Part shown: positions 33,328-41,459 of the stretch, piece after piece
How positions within the stretch are numbered: the first letter of the stretch is position 1
Layout of the letters: each line of letters opens with the position of its first letter
DNA from: Novosphingobium sp. FSW06-99
GTDB taxonomy: Bacteria; Pseudomonadota; Alphaproteobacteria; Sphingomonadales; Sphingomonadaceae
NCBI RefSeq assembly: GCF_001519065.1
Contig: NZ_KQ954265.1
Span: 1-64,000, forward strand
Length of the DNA stretch: 64,000 nt
Direction of reading: 5' to 3'
Notes under the pieces: model-generated
Told to the model about the DNA's origin: nothing
What the model saw: the letters and a program-made list of their open reading frames with translations, nothing else
Database searches by the model: none
Made by a program: the position numbers and the translations under genes

Positions 33328-34239
33328 ATGACACAACCGCTCAACATTTCGTTTCTCGGCCTTGGCGTGATGGGGTCGCAGATGGCCCGTCATCTGGGTG
33401 CCGCAGGCCACCACCTGACCGTCTATAACCGTACCACCGCCCGGGCCGAGGCCTGGGTTGCGGCCCATCCCGGGCTGGCCAGCCGCGTGGCCGCCAACCC
33501 GGCCGAAGCGGCCAGCGGCGCCGATGCGGTGATCACCTGCGTTGGCAACGACGATGATCTGGCCGATGTCGTGCTGGGCCCCAACGGGGCGTTTTCCACG
33601 CTGCGGCGCGGCGGCCTGTTCATCGATCACACCACGGTTTCGGCGCGGATCGCGCGCCAGATCGCGGTCGAAGGGCGCGACAAGGAAGTGCTGTGCGTCG
33701 ATGCCCCGGTCACCGGCGGGCAATCGGGGGCAGAGGCCGGCACGCTGTCGATCATGTGCGGCGGCAGCGGCCCGGCGGTCGAGGCGGCGCGGCCGATCCT
33801 GGCGGCCTATGCCAAACGCGTGGTCCATGTCGGCAAATCGGGCGCGGGGCAAACCGCCAAGATGGCCAACCAGATGTGCATCGCGGGCACCATCGCGGGC
33901 CTGTCGGAAGCGATCCGCTTTGCCCAGACCGCGCACCTCGATCTCGACAAAGTGTTCGAGGCGATCAGCGGCGGCGCCGCGCAATCGTGGCAGATGGACA
34001 ACCGGTTCCACACGATGGCCGCCGACGAATTCGATTTCGGCTTTGCCGTCGACTGGATGCGCAAGGATCTGGGACTGGCCATCGACGAGGCGCGGGGCCT
34101 GGGCGCCAGCGTGCCGGTAACCGCGCTGGTCGACCAGTTCTATGCCGATGTGCAGGCGCTGGGCGGCGCGCGACAGGATACCAGCGCGCTGATTCGCCGC
34201 CTGCCCAAACGCGGCGGGCCAAAGCGGACCGACGCGTGA
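33328..34239 (+). CDS. 3-hydroxyisobutyrate dehydrogenase-family NAD(P) oxidoreductase
   Basis: 303 residues of the 6-phosphogluconate dehydrogenase-like superfamily. Rossmann motif ISFLGLGVMGSQMARHL, substrate-binding CVDAPVTGGQSGAEAGTLSIMCGG, and the catalytic lysine segment GAGQTAKMANQMCIAG are intact. It oxidises or reduces a beta-hydroxyacid or succinic semialdehyde-type substrate; the exact one is unknown. The stop overlaps the GTG start of the amidohydrolase gene (GTGA), so the two are coupled. The start codon sits only 14 bases from repeat copy B, leaving no room for a standard promoter except inside the repeat. Confidence 0.92.
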   Translation: MTQPLNISFLGLGVMGSQMARHLGAAGHHLTVYNRTTARAEAWVAAHPGLASRVAANPAEAASGADAVITCVGNDDDLADVVLGPNGAFSTLRRGGLFIDHTTVSARIARQIAVEGRDKEVLCVDAPVTGGQSGAEAGTLSIMCGGSGPAVEAARPILAAYAKRVVHVGKSGAGQTAKMANQMCIAGTIAGLSEAIRFAQTAHLDLDKVFEAISGGAAQSWQMDNRFHTMAADEFDFGFAVDWMRKDLGLAIDEARGLGASVPVTALVDQFYADVQALGGARQDTSALIRRLPKRGGPKRTDA

Positions 34240-35966
34240 TCAAACACTGGATCGCGGCCTGCGCGCTGACCCTGACGCAGCCCGCCCTGATCGCCCAGAC
34301 CGCCCACGCCGACACGCTGGTCGACAATATCCGCGGCGAAACGATTGCCGCCGGCGGCTCGGTGCAGGCATTCATCGCGCTGATGTTCGATGACAACGGC
34401 GTGATCACGGCGGTCTATCACACGGGCGAGCGCCTGCCCCGCCAGGGCAAAAAGGGCTATCAATACCGCATCGACGGCAAGGGCCATGTGCTGTTGCCCG
34501 GCATGATCGATGCCCATGCCCATGTCATCGACACCGGATTTGCGCTGTTGCGGCTCGATCTGACCGACACCGCCTCGCTCGACGAGGCGCTGGCGCGGAT
34601 CGCTGCCTATGCGCGGGCGCATCCCGATCGGCCATGGATCGTGGGCGGTGGGTGGAACCAGGAACGCTGGCATCTGGGCCGGTTTCCCACCGCGGCCGAA
34701 CTCGATCGCGCGGTGCCCGATCGCCCGGTCTGGCTCGACCGGGTCGATGGCCATGCCGGATGGGCCAACAGCGCCGCGCTGAAACTGGCCGGGGTAACCG
34801 CCGCAACGCCCACCCCCGATGGCGGGGCGATCGACCGCCTGCCCGATGGGCGGCCCGCCGGGGTGCTGGTCGACCATGCCACGGCGCTGATGGATCGCGT
34901 GGTGCCCACGCCAACCCCGCGCGACCTCGATCTGGCGTTGGCCACGGCCGAGGCTGATTTCGCCAAAATGGGCATTACCGCCGTGGCCGACATGGGCACG
35001 TCGATCAACGAATGGCTGGCCTATCGCCGCGCGGGCGATGCCAACCGGCTGTATATCCGCATCATGGCCTATGCCCTGGGCACCGAGGCGATGGCGACGA
35101 TCGGCGGCACCGGCCCGACGCCGTGGCTCTATGCCGACCGGCTGCACATGGGCGGGGTCAAACTGTTTCTCGACGGCGCGCTGGGATCGCGCGGCGCCTG
35201 GCTGAAGGCGGCCTATGCCGATCAGCCCGCCAGCCATGGCACCCCGCTGCTGACCGAAACGCAACTGGGCAATCTGATGAGCCGCGCCGCGATGGACCAC
35301 TATCAGGTGGCCGTCCACGCCATCGGCGATCAGGCCAATGCCACGCTGCTGACCACGATCGACGATCTTGGCCATACGTATCGCGGCGAACGGCGCTGGC
35401 GGATCGAGCACGCGCAGATCGTCGATCCCGCCGACTGGCCGCTGGTCGCCACGATCGCCGCCAAAGGCGGGCTGATCGCATCGATGCAACCGGTCCACCA
35501 GACATCCGACCGCGTGATGGCCGAGGCGCGCCTGGGCCCCGACCGGTTGCGCGGCGCCTATGCCTGGGCCAGCCTGAAACGGCAGGGCGCAGTGCTGGCG
35601 TTCGGATCGGACACCCCGGTCGAACGCCCCGACCCCTGGACCGGCATCGCCGCCGCACTGTCGCGTCAGGACAAAACCGGCGCGCCCGCAGGCGGCTGGC
35701 AACCCCAGGAACGCGTCGACCGCCCAACCGCGCTGGCCGCCTATACCACCAACGCCGCCTGGGCCGGCTTTGCCGAAACCCGCTTCGGCCGCATCGCGCC
35801 AGGCCAGCGCGCCGATTTCATCCTGATCGACACCGACCCGATGACCGCCACCCCCGACGCCATCCGCCACACCAAAGTGTTCCAGACCTGGGTCGGCGGC
35901 GGCAAGACCTGGGACGCCGACGCGCCTGCGGGGGAAGCGAAGGACAAGCCGGAACGACCGCTGTAG
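34236..35966 (+). CDS. Exported amidohydrolase family protein (YtcJ-like)
   Basis: 576 residues with a signal peptide (IKHWIAACALTLTQPALIAQTAHA). Metal-dependent amidohydrolase features: LPGMIDAHAHVID (HxH), GGVKLFLDGALGSRGAWLKAAY, VAVHAIGDQAN, RIEHAQIVDP and the final metal Asp in LAFGSDTPVERPDPW. This is the amidohydrolase-3/YtcJ group, whose members hydrolyse N-acyl or imide bonds; natural substrate is unknown. It starts with GTG overlapping the stop of the dehydrogenase gene. A cluster of palindromic elements follows at once (35968 onward). Confidence 0.88.
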   Translation: MIKHWIAACALTLTQPALIAQTAHADTLVDNIRGETIAAGGSVQAFIALMFDDNGVITAVYHTGERLPRQGKKGYQYRIDGKGHVLLPGMIDAHAHVIDTGFALLRLDLTDTASLDEALARIAAYARAHPDRPWIVGGGWNQERWHLGRFPTAAELDRAVPDRPVWLDRVDGHAGWANSAALKLAGVTAATPTPDGGAIDRLPDGRPAGVLVDHATALMDRVVPTPTPRDLDLALATAEADFAKMGITAVADMGTSINEWLAYRRAGDANRLYIRIMAYALGTEAMATIGGTGPTPWLYADRLHMGGVKLFLDGALGSRGAWLKAAYADQPASHGTPLLTETQLGNLMSRAAMDHYQVAVHAIGDQANATLLTTIDDLGHTYRGERRWRIEHAQIVDPADWPLVATIAAKGGLIASMQPVHQTSDRVMAEARLGPDRLRGAYAWASLKRQGAVLAFGSDTPVERPDPWTGIAAALSRQDKTGAPAGGWQPQERVDRPTALAAYTTNAAWAGFAETRFGRIAPGQRADFILIDTDPMTATPDAIRHTKVFQTWVGGGKTWDADAPAGEAKDKPERPL

Positions 35967-35967
35967 A

Positions 35968-36015
35968 GCATCGTGCAAAGAAGTGGGCACCTGCTTTTTT
36001 TGCAATAAACGATGC
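35968..36015. repeat. RIME-like imperfect palindrome
   Basis: GCATCGTGCAAA (35968-35979) faces TTTGCAATAAACGATGC (35999-36015) around AAGTGGGCACCTGC. The AAGTGGGNACC centre flanked by a GCATCGTGC/GCACGATGC-type stem is the layout of widespread alphaproteobacterial intergenic palindromes. It starts just after the amidohydrolase stop codon. Confidence 0.6.
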
Positions 36016-36028
36016 GAAAACAAAGACT

Positions 36029-36072
36029 CCCAAAGCATACTGCGTTTCAGATTAAACGCAGTATGCTTTGGG
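36029..36072. repeat. Perfect 19-bp hairpin
   Basis: CCCAAAGCATACTGCGTTT (36029-36047) and AAACGCAGTATGCTTTGGG (36054-36072) pair perfectly around CAGATT. With no T-run on either side, it is a poor intrinsic terminator; it may be part of the same composite element as its neighbours. Confidence 0.8.
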
Positions 36073-36139
36073 GCCCACAAATGCGGATGGCAGGCGCTTC
36101 CGCCACGCGAGACTTTCGACAGCAAAGCGCATCGCCTGT

Positions 36140-36309
36140 TCGTCATGCCGGACCCGATCCGGCATCCAGCATGCAGTCACGCGCCGGACCAAGCCATATT
36201 GGTGCCGGTTCACCCCGCACACCACCTCCCGAACAGGCTAGGTTTTGCACCCCTGAAGGCCCCGGCGCCTAACCGCCCGCTGGATGCCGGATCAAGTCCG
36301 GCATGACGA
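36140..36309. repeat. Inverted pair of REP-like palindromes
   Basis: The 31-base segment at 36140-36170 (TCGTCATGCCGGACCC...) is repeated in inverse at 36279-36309 (...AAGTCCGGCATGACGA) with two mismatches. Each copy is itself palindromic (ATGCCGG...CCGGCAT), the layout of the CGTCATnCCGGA REP family known in alphaproteobacteria. The enclosed 108 bp carry no gene. The remaining 36310-36463 before tatC shows nothing I can name. Confidence 0.8.
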
Positions 36310-36463
36310 TGGGGAACATGCCGCGCAAATCCGGGCACAGTTTACGCGGGGGCGGGCCGATAGACCAAAGGTCGGTTTTGACAAGCGTATTGAGCAGCAG
36401 TTATGTCCGCAATGTCGGCGGGAATTTCGGTCACACGCCCAAGGCCGAGACCGCCTCGAAACC

Positions 36464-37240
36464 TCACCCCTGCGCGGCCGCAGCCTTTTCGCGCGCGTCC
36501 CTGGCTTCGGCGAAGCGCATGACGACCAGCGTGCCTTCGAACAGGATCAGCAGGGGCACGGCCAGCATCAGTTGCGACACCACGTCGGGCGGGGTGATCA
36601 GCGCGGCCAGCGCGACGATGCCGACGATCACATAGCGGCGGGCGCGGACGAGTTGATCGCGGGTGACGATGCCTGCGCGGTTGAGCAGCATCAGCAGGAC
36701 CGGCAGCAGAAAGCTGCCGCCGAACGCCAGAATGAACTGCATCACCAGATTGAGGTATTCTTCCACGCCCGGCAGCGCTTCCAGTTGCAGGCCGCCGTGC
36801 ATGCCCTGAAACCCGATGAACCAGCGGAACGCGGTGGGCATCACCACGAAATAGGCCAGGCTGGCGCCCATCGCGAACAGCACCGGGGTGGCGATCAGAA
36901 AGGGCAGGAAGGCCTTTTTTTCGCGGGCATAGAGCCCCGGCGCGATGAACGCCCACAACTGGTTGGCGATGATCGGAAAACTGACCAGACAGGCGGCGAA
37001 CAACGCCACCTTGATCTCGACGAAGAACGCGCCGTACAGCTTGGTATAGATCAACCGGCCGGTGCCCGCCGGAAAGGCACGCGCAAGCGGCATGATCAGG
37101 ATGCCCAGAATGCGGTCGGCAAAATAGAGGCACACGCCGAACGCCACCGCCAGTGCGAAAATCGCGCGCAGCAGGCGCGTGCGCAGTTCCAGCAAGTGGT
37201 CGAGCAACGGCGCCTGGGTCTGGTCGATATCGTCGATCAT
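36464..37240 (-). CDS. tatC: Sec-independent protein translocase TatC
   Basis: 258 residues, six membrane helices. N-terminal APLLDHLLELRTRLLRAIFAL (conserved HLxELRxR), then FFVEIKVALFAACLVSFPIIANQLWAFIAPGLYAREKKAF with the Pro and Glu residues of the signal-peptide binding face, and ITPPDVVSQLMLAVPLLILFE (TPPD) near the end. TatC recognises twin-arginine signal peptides and assembles with TatA and TatB to export folded proteins. Its start overlaps the tatB stop by four bases. Last gene of a leftward series from argS. Confidence 0.97.
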   Translation of the reverse strand: MIDDIDQTQAPLLDHLLELRTRLLRAIFALAVAFGVCLYFADRILGILIMPLARAFPAGTGRLIYTKLYGAFFVEIKVALFAACLVSFPIIANQLWAFIAPGLYAREKKAFLPFLIATPVLFAMGASLAYFVVMPTAFRWFIGFQGMHGGLQLEALPGVEEYLNLVMQFILAFGGSFLLPVLLMLLNRAGIVTRDQLVRARRYVIVGIVALAALITPPDVVSQLMLAVPLLILFEGTLVVMRFAEARDAREKAAAAQG

Positions 37241-37629
37241 GCCGGGTGATCGCCCTGCGGAGCGGAGGGCGCGGCGGGCGGGTTCAGCGGCGTCATCAGC
37301 GGTTCGGTCGGTGCATGGGCGGCGATGACCGGATCGACCGGAACCGGATCAACCACGCCATGATCGCCAGCGGGCAGCGCGGCAGGCTCTGCCACCGGGT
37401 TTGCGGCCATGATCGCGGCGTTCTGTTCGCGCCACTTGCGCTCCATCTCTTCCATTTCCGCCTCGCGGATCATCGTCTCGATGCCCGATCGGAAATGGTT
37501 GGACACGCGGCGCACTTTCGCGATCCACCGCCCGGCGGTGCGCAGCGCCAGCGGCAGGTCCTTTGGACCGATGACCACGATGGCCACGATCGCGATCAGC
37601 AGGAATTCGGAAGGCGCAATATCGAACAT
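37237..37629 (-). CDS. tatB: Sec-independent protein translocase TatB
   Basis: 130 residues. One N-terminal helix (MFDIAPSEFLLIAIVAIVVIGPKDLPLALRTAGRW) with the TatB-specific Glu in the helix start and the GPKDLP hinge, then an amphipathic helix (RRVSNHFRSGIETMIREAEMEEMERKWREQN) and a Pro/Ala-rich tail. TatB forms the receptor complex with TatC. It follows tatA by 29 bases and overlaps tatC. Confidence 0.95.
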   Translation of the reverse strand: MFDIAPSEFLLIAIVAIVVIGPKDLPLALRTAGRWIAKVRRVSNHFRSGIETMIREAEMEEMERKWREQNAAIMAANPVAEPAALPAGDHGVVDPVPVDPVIAAHAPTEPLMTPLNPPAAPSAPQGDHPA

Positions 37630-37658
37630 CGTTCAACCCGACCGGCGCGAAGCGCGGC

Positions 37659-37910
37659 TCAGACCTTGGGCCATTGGTTCTCGGTGTTCACAGGCTGCGG
37701 CGCAGCGTCCTGGGTCGGCTGGGCGACAGGCGGAATCTGCGACGGCGGAGGCGTAACCGGGCGATTGGTTTCGTCCGCCATACCTTCCTTGAAGCTTTTG
37801 ATGCCTTTGCCGAAATCGCCCATCATGTCGGAAATCCGGCCACGACCGAACAGAATCAGGACCACCAGCGCCAGAACAATCAGGTGCGGTAGAGACAGGC
37901 CACCCATCAT
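37659..37910 (-). CDS. tatA: Sec-independent protein translocase TatA
   Basis: 83 residues. Single N-terminal helix MGGLSLPHLIVLALVVLILFGRGRISDMMGDFGKGIKSFKEGM with the FGRG hinge and amphipathic helix that define TatA; a short Pro/Gln-rich tail follows. The family usually starts MGxxSxxHxL, which is matched after the first Met-Met (MMGGLSLPHL). TatA oligomerises into the transport pathway. Separated from upstream scpB by two tandem hairpins (37963-38131), which may set the relative transcript level of the tat genes. Confidence 0.95.
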   Translation of the reverse strand: MMGGLSLPHLIVLALVVLILFGRGRISDMMGDFGKGIKSFKEGMADETNRPVTPPPSQIPPVAQPTQDAAPQPVNTENQWPKV

Positions 37911-37962
37911 AAATCTCCTTCTGGATGCCTAGATAGGCGCATTGCGCGCAAATCGCCAGCCA

Positions 37963-38041
37963 CTAGTGGATTGTTTTTGACATTTGCATCCCGCCATACG
38001 GATAGCACGGTCGCAAATGTCAAAAACAGAAAATCCACTAG
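37963..38041. repeat. Tandem hairpin element C1
   Basis: CTAGTGGATT (37963-37972) pairs with AATCCACTAG (38032-38041), and GTTTTTGACATTTGC (37973-37987) with GCAAATGTCAAAAAC (38013-38027). Four to five unpaired bases (AGAA) interrupt the right arm only. The 25-base loop contains GATAGC. It is followed 12 bases later by a sister hairpin. Confidence 0.85.
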
Positions 38042-38053
38042 AATCAAATGCTT

Positions 38054-38131
38054 CTAGTGGTCCGAAAAGATTCTGACATTTGCGTACCACCTAGCCGATA
38101 GCGGTAGCAAATGTCAGAATCGGACCACTAG
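38054..38131. repeat. Tandem hairpin element C2
   Basis: CTAGTGGTCCGA (38054-38065) and ATTCTGACATTTGC pair with GCAAATGTCAGAAT and CGGACCACTAG (38107-38131). Here the extra bases (AAAAG) interrupt the left arm. The ends (CTAGTGG) and the core (GACATTTGC...GATAGC...GCAAATGTC) match C1, while the middle of the stem differs yet stays paired. Both lie between scpB and tatA. Confidence 0.85.
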
Positions 38132-38168
38132 CACGCACAAATCGATGCGGCTTGTCGATTGGCAAGGG

Positions 38169-38741
38169 TCAATCGTCGGATTCACCCCCGGTCAGCGCGG
38201 CATAGGCCGTGTCGATCGGATCGAGCAGCCCCGCCGCACGCAATTCATCGATGCCCGGCAGATCGCGCCGCGTGGCCAGCCCGAAATGCGCCAGAAACGC
38301 CGGGGTGGTGGCATAGATGGTGGGTCGGCCCGGCACTTCGCGGCGCCCGGCGACGCGCACCCAGCCCGCCTCCATCAGCACGTCGAGCGTGCCGCGCGCG
38401 GTCTGCACGCCGCGGATCGCCTCGATCTCGGCACGGCTGACCGGTTCGTGATAGGCGATGATCGCCAGCGCCTCGATCGCCGCGCGCGACAGGCGGCGCG
38501 GTTCCTCGCGCTCGCGCCGCAACAGATGGCCCAGATCGGGCGCGGTCTGGAAATGCCAGCGCCCGCCACGCTCGACCAGTTCGACCCCGCGCCCGGCATA
38601 GTGATCGACCAGCGTGGCCAGCGCCCCTGCCACCGGCGCCCCGCCCAGATGGCGCGCGATCTCTTCCACGCTCAACGGTGCCTCGGCGGCAAACAGCGTG
38701 GCCTCGACCGCGCGAAGCAGATCGTCGGGCGGATCGATCAT
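38169..38741 (-). CDS. scpB: Segregation and condensation protein B
   Basis: 190 residues with two winged-helix domains: LLRAVEATLFAAEAPLSVEEIARHLGG at the start, and LSRAAIEALAIIAYHEPVSRAEIEAIRGVQTARGTLDVLMEAGWVRVAGRREVPGRPTIYATTPAFLAHFGL, the conserved ScpB core (QPxTRxEIExIRGV type). ScpB binds the ScpA-SMC complex that condenses and segregates the chromosome. Its start overlaps the scpA stop by four bases, confirming coupled synthesis. Confidence 0.96.
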   Translation of the reverse strand: MIDPPDDLLRAVEATLFAAEAPLSVEEIARHLGGAPVAGALATLVDHYAGRGVELVERGGRWHFQTAPDLGHLLRREREEPRRLSRAAIEALAIIAYHEPVSRAEIEAIRGVQTARGTLDVLMEAGWVRVAGRREVPGRPTIYATTPAFLAHFGLATRRDLPGIDELRAAGLLDPIDTAYAALTGGESDD

Positions 38742-39535
38742 GGCCGCGCGCGCAATCGCAACGGTCCGAACACATCATCCTGCGCCAGCTCCGCACGGCC
38801 CTGCTTGGCCAGTTCGAGCGCGGCGGCAAAGCTCGACGCCAGGGCCGACCGGGTCAGGCGCGGATCGGCGCCGGGTTCGGCACGCGGGAGCAACAGGCGC
38901 AAGTCGATCCAGTCGCGCGCGACGCCGAGCATCCGCGACAGGCGTTCGAGCGCGGCCTCCAGCGTGATCACAGGGCGTTCGCGCACCACATGCACGACCG
39001 GCGCATTGCGCGCCTTGATCACGCCATAGGCCTGGATCAGGTCGAACAAGTTGGCGGTCCAGCGCAGCTTGCGATCGATGGCGATGCCTTCGGGCGCGCC
39101 GCGCGTGAACACATCGCGCCCCAGCCGGTCGCGCGCCATCAGCCGCGACGCCGCCTCGCGCATGGCGCCCAGCCGTTGCAGCCGCAATTGCAGCCGCAAC
39201 GCCAGTTCTTCGGGGCTGGGCTGCATTTCGGGATCGCGCGGCAACAGCAGCAGCGATTTGAGATAGGCCAGCCACGCGGCCATCACCAGATAGTCCGCCG
39301 CCAGTTCCAGACGCAGCGCCTGCGCCCGGTTGATATAGCCAAGGTACTGATCGACCAGATCGAGGATCGAAATCGTGCGCAGATCGACCTTTTGCCGCCG
39401 CGCCAGATCGAGCAGCAGATCGAGCGGCCCTTCCCAGCCATCGAGTTCGAGATAGAGCGCCCCGTCGCCGCCCGGCGCCGATGCGACCGGCAGCCAGTCG
39501 GCATCATCGTCGGACAGCACGGCGCCCTCGGTCAT
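38738..39535 (-). CDS. scpA: Segregation and condensation protein A
   Basis: 265 residues, the kleisin subunit of the SMC-ScpAB condensin. The N-terminal SMC-neck binding segment LYLELDGWEGPLDLLLDLARRQKVDLRTISILDLVDQYLGYI is diagnostic (F/W-x-GPLDLLL-L-x-x-x-x-x-D). LAADYLVMAAWLAYLKSLLLLP follows, and the C-terminal winged helix contains the RPVITLEAALERLS region. Four-base overlaps with nagZ upstream and scpB downstream put all three under translational coupling. Confidence 0.96.
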   Translation of the reverse strand: MTEGAVLSDDDADWLPVASAPGGDGALYLELDGWEGPLDLLLDLARRQKVDLRTISILDLVDQYLGYINRAQALRLELAADYLVMAAWLAYLKSLLLLPRDPEMQPSPEELALRLQLRLQRLGAMREAASRLMARDRLGRDVFTRGAPEGIAIDRKLRWTANLFDLIQAYGVIKARNAPVVHVVRERPVITLEAALERLSRMLGVARDWIDLRLLLPRAEPGADPRLTRSALASSFAAALELAKQGRAELAQDDVFGPLRLRARP

Positions 39536-40548
39536 GGCAGCAGCGCGAGCAGCGCATCGCGCCGCGCGGTCAGGTCCGATCGCCTTGCATCGGCGCGGGC
39601 CGGAGCAATGTCGGTGTCGGCCAGCGCGCGATCGATCCGCGCTGCCGTGGCCGCGCCCATTGGCGCCAGCGCGGCGGCGATGCCGACCATGTCATCCATC
39701 CGCGCCCAGCAATTGAGCGCCAGATCGCACCCCGCCGCCTGCGCGCGCGCGGCACGTTCGGCAATCGACCCGGTCAACGCCGCCATGTCGAGATCATCCG
39801 ACAGCAACAGCCCGTCAAACCCGATCGCGCCGCGCACCACGTCGGCAATCACCCGCGCCGACAACGTGGCGGGCGCGGTGTCGTCCCATGCGGTATAGCG
39901 CACATGCGCGGTCATCGCGATTTTGGCTTGGGAAAGGCTGCGGAACGGGGCCAGATCGGTGGCAAGCTCCGCCGCGCTGGCGGTGACAGTGGGCAGCGCT
40001 TTGTGGCTGTCCGCACCGGCGCGGCCATGGCCGGGCACATGTTTGACCACCCCGGTCACCCCGGCGCGTGCCAGCCCGTCGAGCACTGCGCGGCCCAGCG
40101 CGGCCACGCGCAACGGTTCGCCGCCCAGCGCGCGATCGCCGATCACGTCGTCGGCGCCGGGCTGGCGCACATCGAGCAGCGGCAGGCAATCGACTGTGAT
40201 CCCCACCTCGGCCAGATCGAGCCCGAGCGCTTCGGCATTGGCGCGCGCGGCCTCGATCGCGCTGGCGGGGGCCAGGTCATAAAGGCGGTCGAACTGCCCT
40301 TGCGGCGGATAGGCGGCCCATACCGGCGGCTTCATCCGCGCCACGCGGCCGCCTTCCTGATCGATGCAGATGAACAGCCGGTCGCGCCCGTGCAGCGCGC
40401 GCAAGTCATCGGTCAGCGCGCGCAGGTGCGCGCGATCGACCACGTTGCGGCCAAACAAGATATAGCCGGCCGGATCGGCATCGCGAAAGAAAGCGCGTTC
40501 GTCGGCAGTAAGGACGGGGCCGGACAGGCCGAAAATAGCCGCAAGCAT
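39532..40548 (-). CDS. nagZ: Beta-N-acetylhexosaminidase (GH3)
   Basis: 338 residues, cytosolic GH3 enzyme of peptidoglycan recycling that removes GlcNAc from anhydro-muropeptides. IDQEGGRVARMKPPVWAAYPP, DCLPLLDV, the loop KHVPGHGRAGADSHKALPTV (with the catalytic His and Asp) and LLSDDLDMAAL (nucleophile Asp) are all present. The combination nagZ-scpA-scpB is common in alphaproteobacteria. 86 bases separate it from the SPOR gene upstream. Confidence 0.95.
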   Translation of the reverse strand: MLAAIFGLSGPVLTADERAFFRDADPAGYILFGRNVVDRAHLRALTDDLRALHGRDRLFICIDQEGGRVARMKPPVWAAYPPQGQFDRLYDLAPASAIEAARANAEALGLDLAEVGITVDCLPLLDVRQPGADDVIGDRALGGEPLRVAALGRAVLDGLARAGVTGVVKHVPGHGRAGADSHKALPTVTASAAELATDLAPFRSLSQAKIAMTAHVRYTAWDDTAPATLSARVIADVVRGAIGFDGLLLSDDLDMAALTGSIAERAARAQAAGCDLALNCWARMDDMVGIAAALAPMGAATAARIDRALADTDIAPARADARRSDLTARRDALLALLP

Positions 40549-40634
40549 GATCGCACGAGTGTGGCGAGGCGTGCCCTCCCCGGCAAGTCGCAGCGCGCAA
40601 CCAGCCGGGGAAAACGCGGTTCAGCGCATCAGGT

Positions 40635-41384
40635 TCAGCGCTTGACCTGGCACTTCACGCCATCGGCTTCGAGATGGCTGCACAAGCTGGTCGCGGCACT
40701 GCCGTCGGCGGCCAGCGCCTGCAGGCGATAGACCGTGCCGATATCCGCCTTGCCCTCGACCACGCGATGGCCCAGCCCCTTGAGCAGATCGTGCGCGGCG
40801 GTCAGCTTGGCCCAGGCCGCCTCGGCCAGCGCATTGTTCGAATAGGCGCCGACCTGGACTGCCACACCGCCACCAGCAGGATGCGCGGGTGCAGGCTTGG
40901 GCGCAGCTTGGGCAGCCGGCGTTGCGCCGGCGGCCGGCGTCGGTTCGGCGGTGGCGGGTGGTGGAGTGGTTCCCGCGCTGCCGGCCAGGCTGGCGTCGGG
41001 ATGTTCGCCCTGGCTCACCTTGAAGCTGGCATCGCCGGTGCCGGCAAATTTCTTGCCGCCCGGATCGCTCGGCGCGACTTTATAGGGGTCTTTGCTCGCC
41101 GTGATCACGCTGCCATCGGCTGGCTTGGTCGGGCCGCCGCGATGCGTGACCCAATAGATGCCATCGACCAGCAGCGCCAGCACGATCAGGGCGACCACCG
41201 CAAAGGCGATCAGCCGGTGATGCCCGCTGGCCTGGCCTTCGGGTTCGATGTCGTCGGCGCTTTCCAGCCAGGGCAGACGATCGTCCTCGCCCAGATCGAG
41301 CGCGGGCGCATGGCCACCGTGCGCGTCACCATGGCCATGGTCGCCCCATTCGTGCCCGTCTTCGCCATGTTCGTCTGCGTGCAT
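40635..41384 (-). CDS. SPOR-domain envelope protein
   Basis: 249 residues. A His/Asp/Glu-rich cytosolic N-terminus (HADEHGEDGHEWGDHGHGDAHGGH) may bind metal; one membrane helix follows (LIAFAVVALIVLALLVDGIYWV, near residues 60-82), then an Ala/Pro-rich periplasmic linker and a C-terminal SPOR domain (VAVQVGAYSNNALAEAAWAKL...GTVYRLQALAADGSAATSLCSHLEADGVKCQVKR). SPOR domains bind glycan strands stripped of stem peptides at the division site, so a role at the septum is likely. Start at the ATG (41384), not the in-frame TTG at 41399. It lies between argS and nagZ and next to a tandem duplication of the argS 3' end. Confidence 0.88.
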   Translation of the reverse strand: MHADEHGEDGHEWGDHGHGDAHGGHAPALDLGEDDRLPWLESADDIEPEGQASGHHRLIAFAVVALIVLALLVDGIYWVTHRGGPTKPADGSVITASKDPYKVAPSDPGGKKFAGTGDASFKVSQGEHPDASLAGSAGTTPPPATAEPTPAAGATPAAQAAPKPAPAHPAGGGVAVQVGAYSNNALAEAAWAKLTAAHDLLKGLGHRVVEGKADIGTVYRLQALAADGSAATSLCSHLEADGVKCQVKR

Positions 41385-41395
41385 CGACCCACACT

Positions 41396-41459
41396 CCAAT
41401 TTACGCGCCGCGTCACAATTCCTCGGCCCAATTTTTGCGCCGCGTCACAATTCCTCGGC
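41396..41459. repeat. 32-bp tandem duplication of the argS 3' end
   Basis: Positions 41396-41427 and 41428-41459 are two copies of the same 32 bases, differing at two positions (CCAATTTAC versus CCAATTTTT). The right copy contains the last codons and stop of argS; the left copy is now intergenic, just upstream of the SPOR gene start. Confidence 0.9.

Noticed and set aside
36029..36072. Intrinsic terminator for the amidohydrolase gene
   Set aside because: The stem is perfect, but no T-run follows on either strand; treated as a repeat element instead.
37930..38168. tRNA or other folded RNA gene suggested by the strong hairpins
   Set aside because: No cloverleaf with T-arm consensus (GGTTCGAATCC-type) and the two hairpins are simple, long stems.
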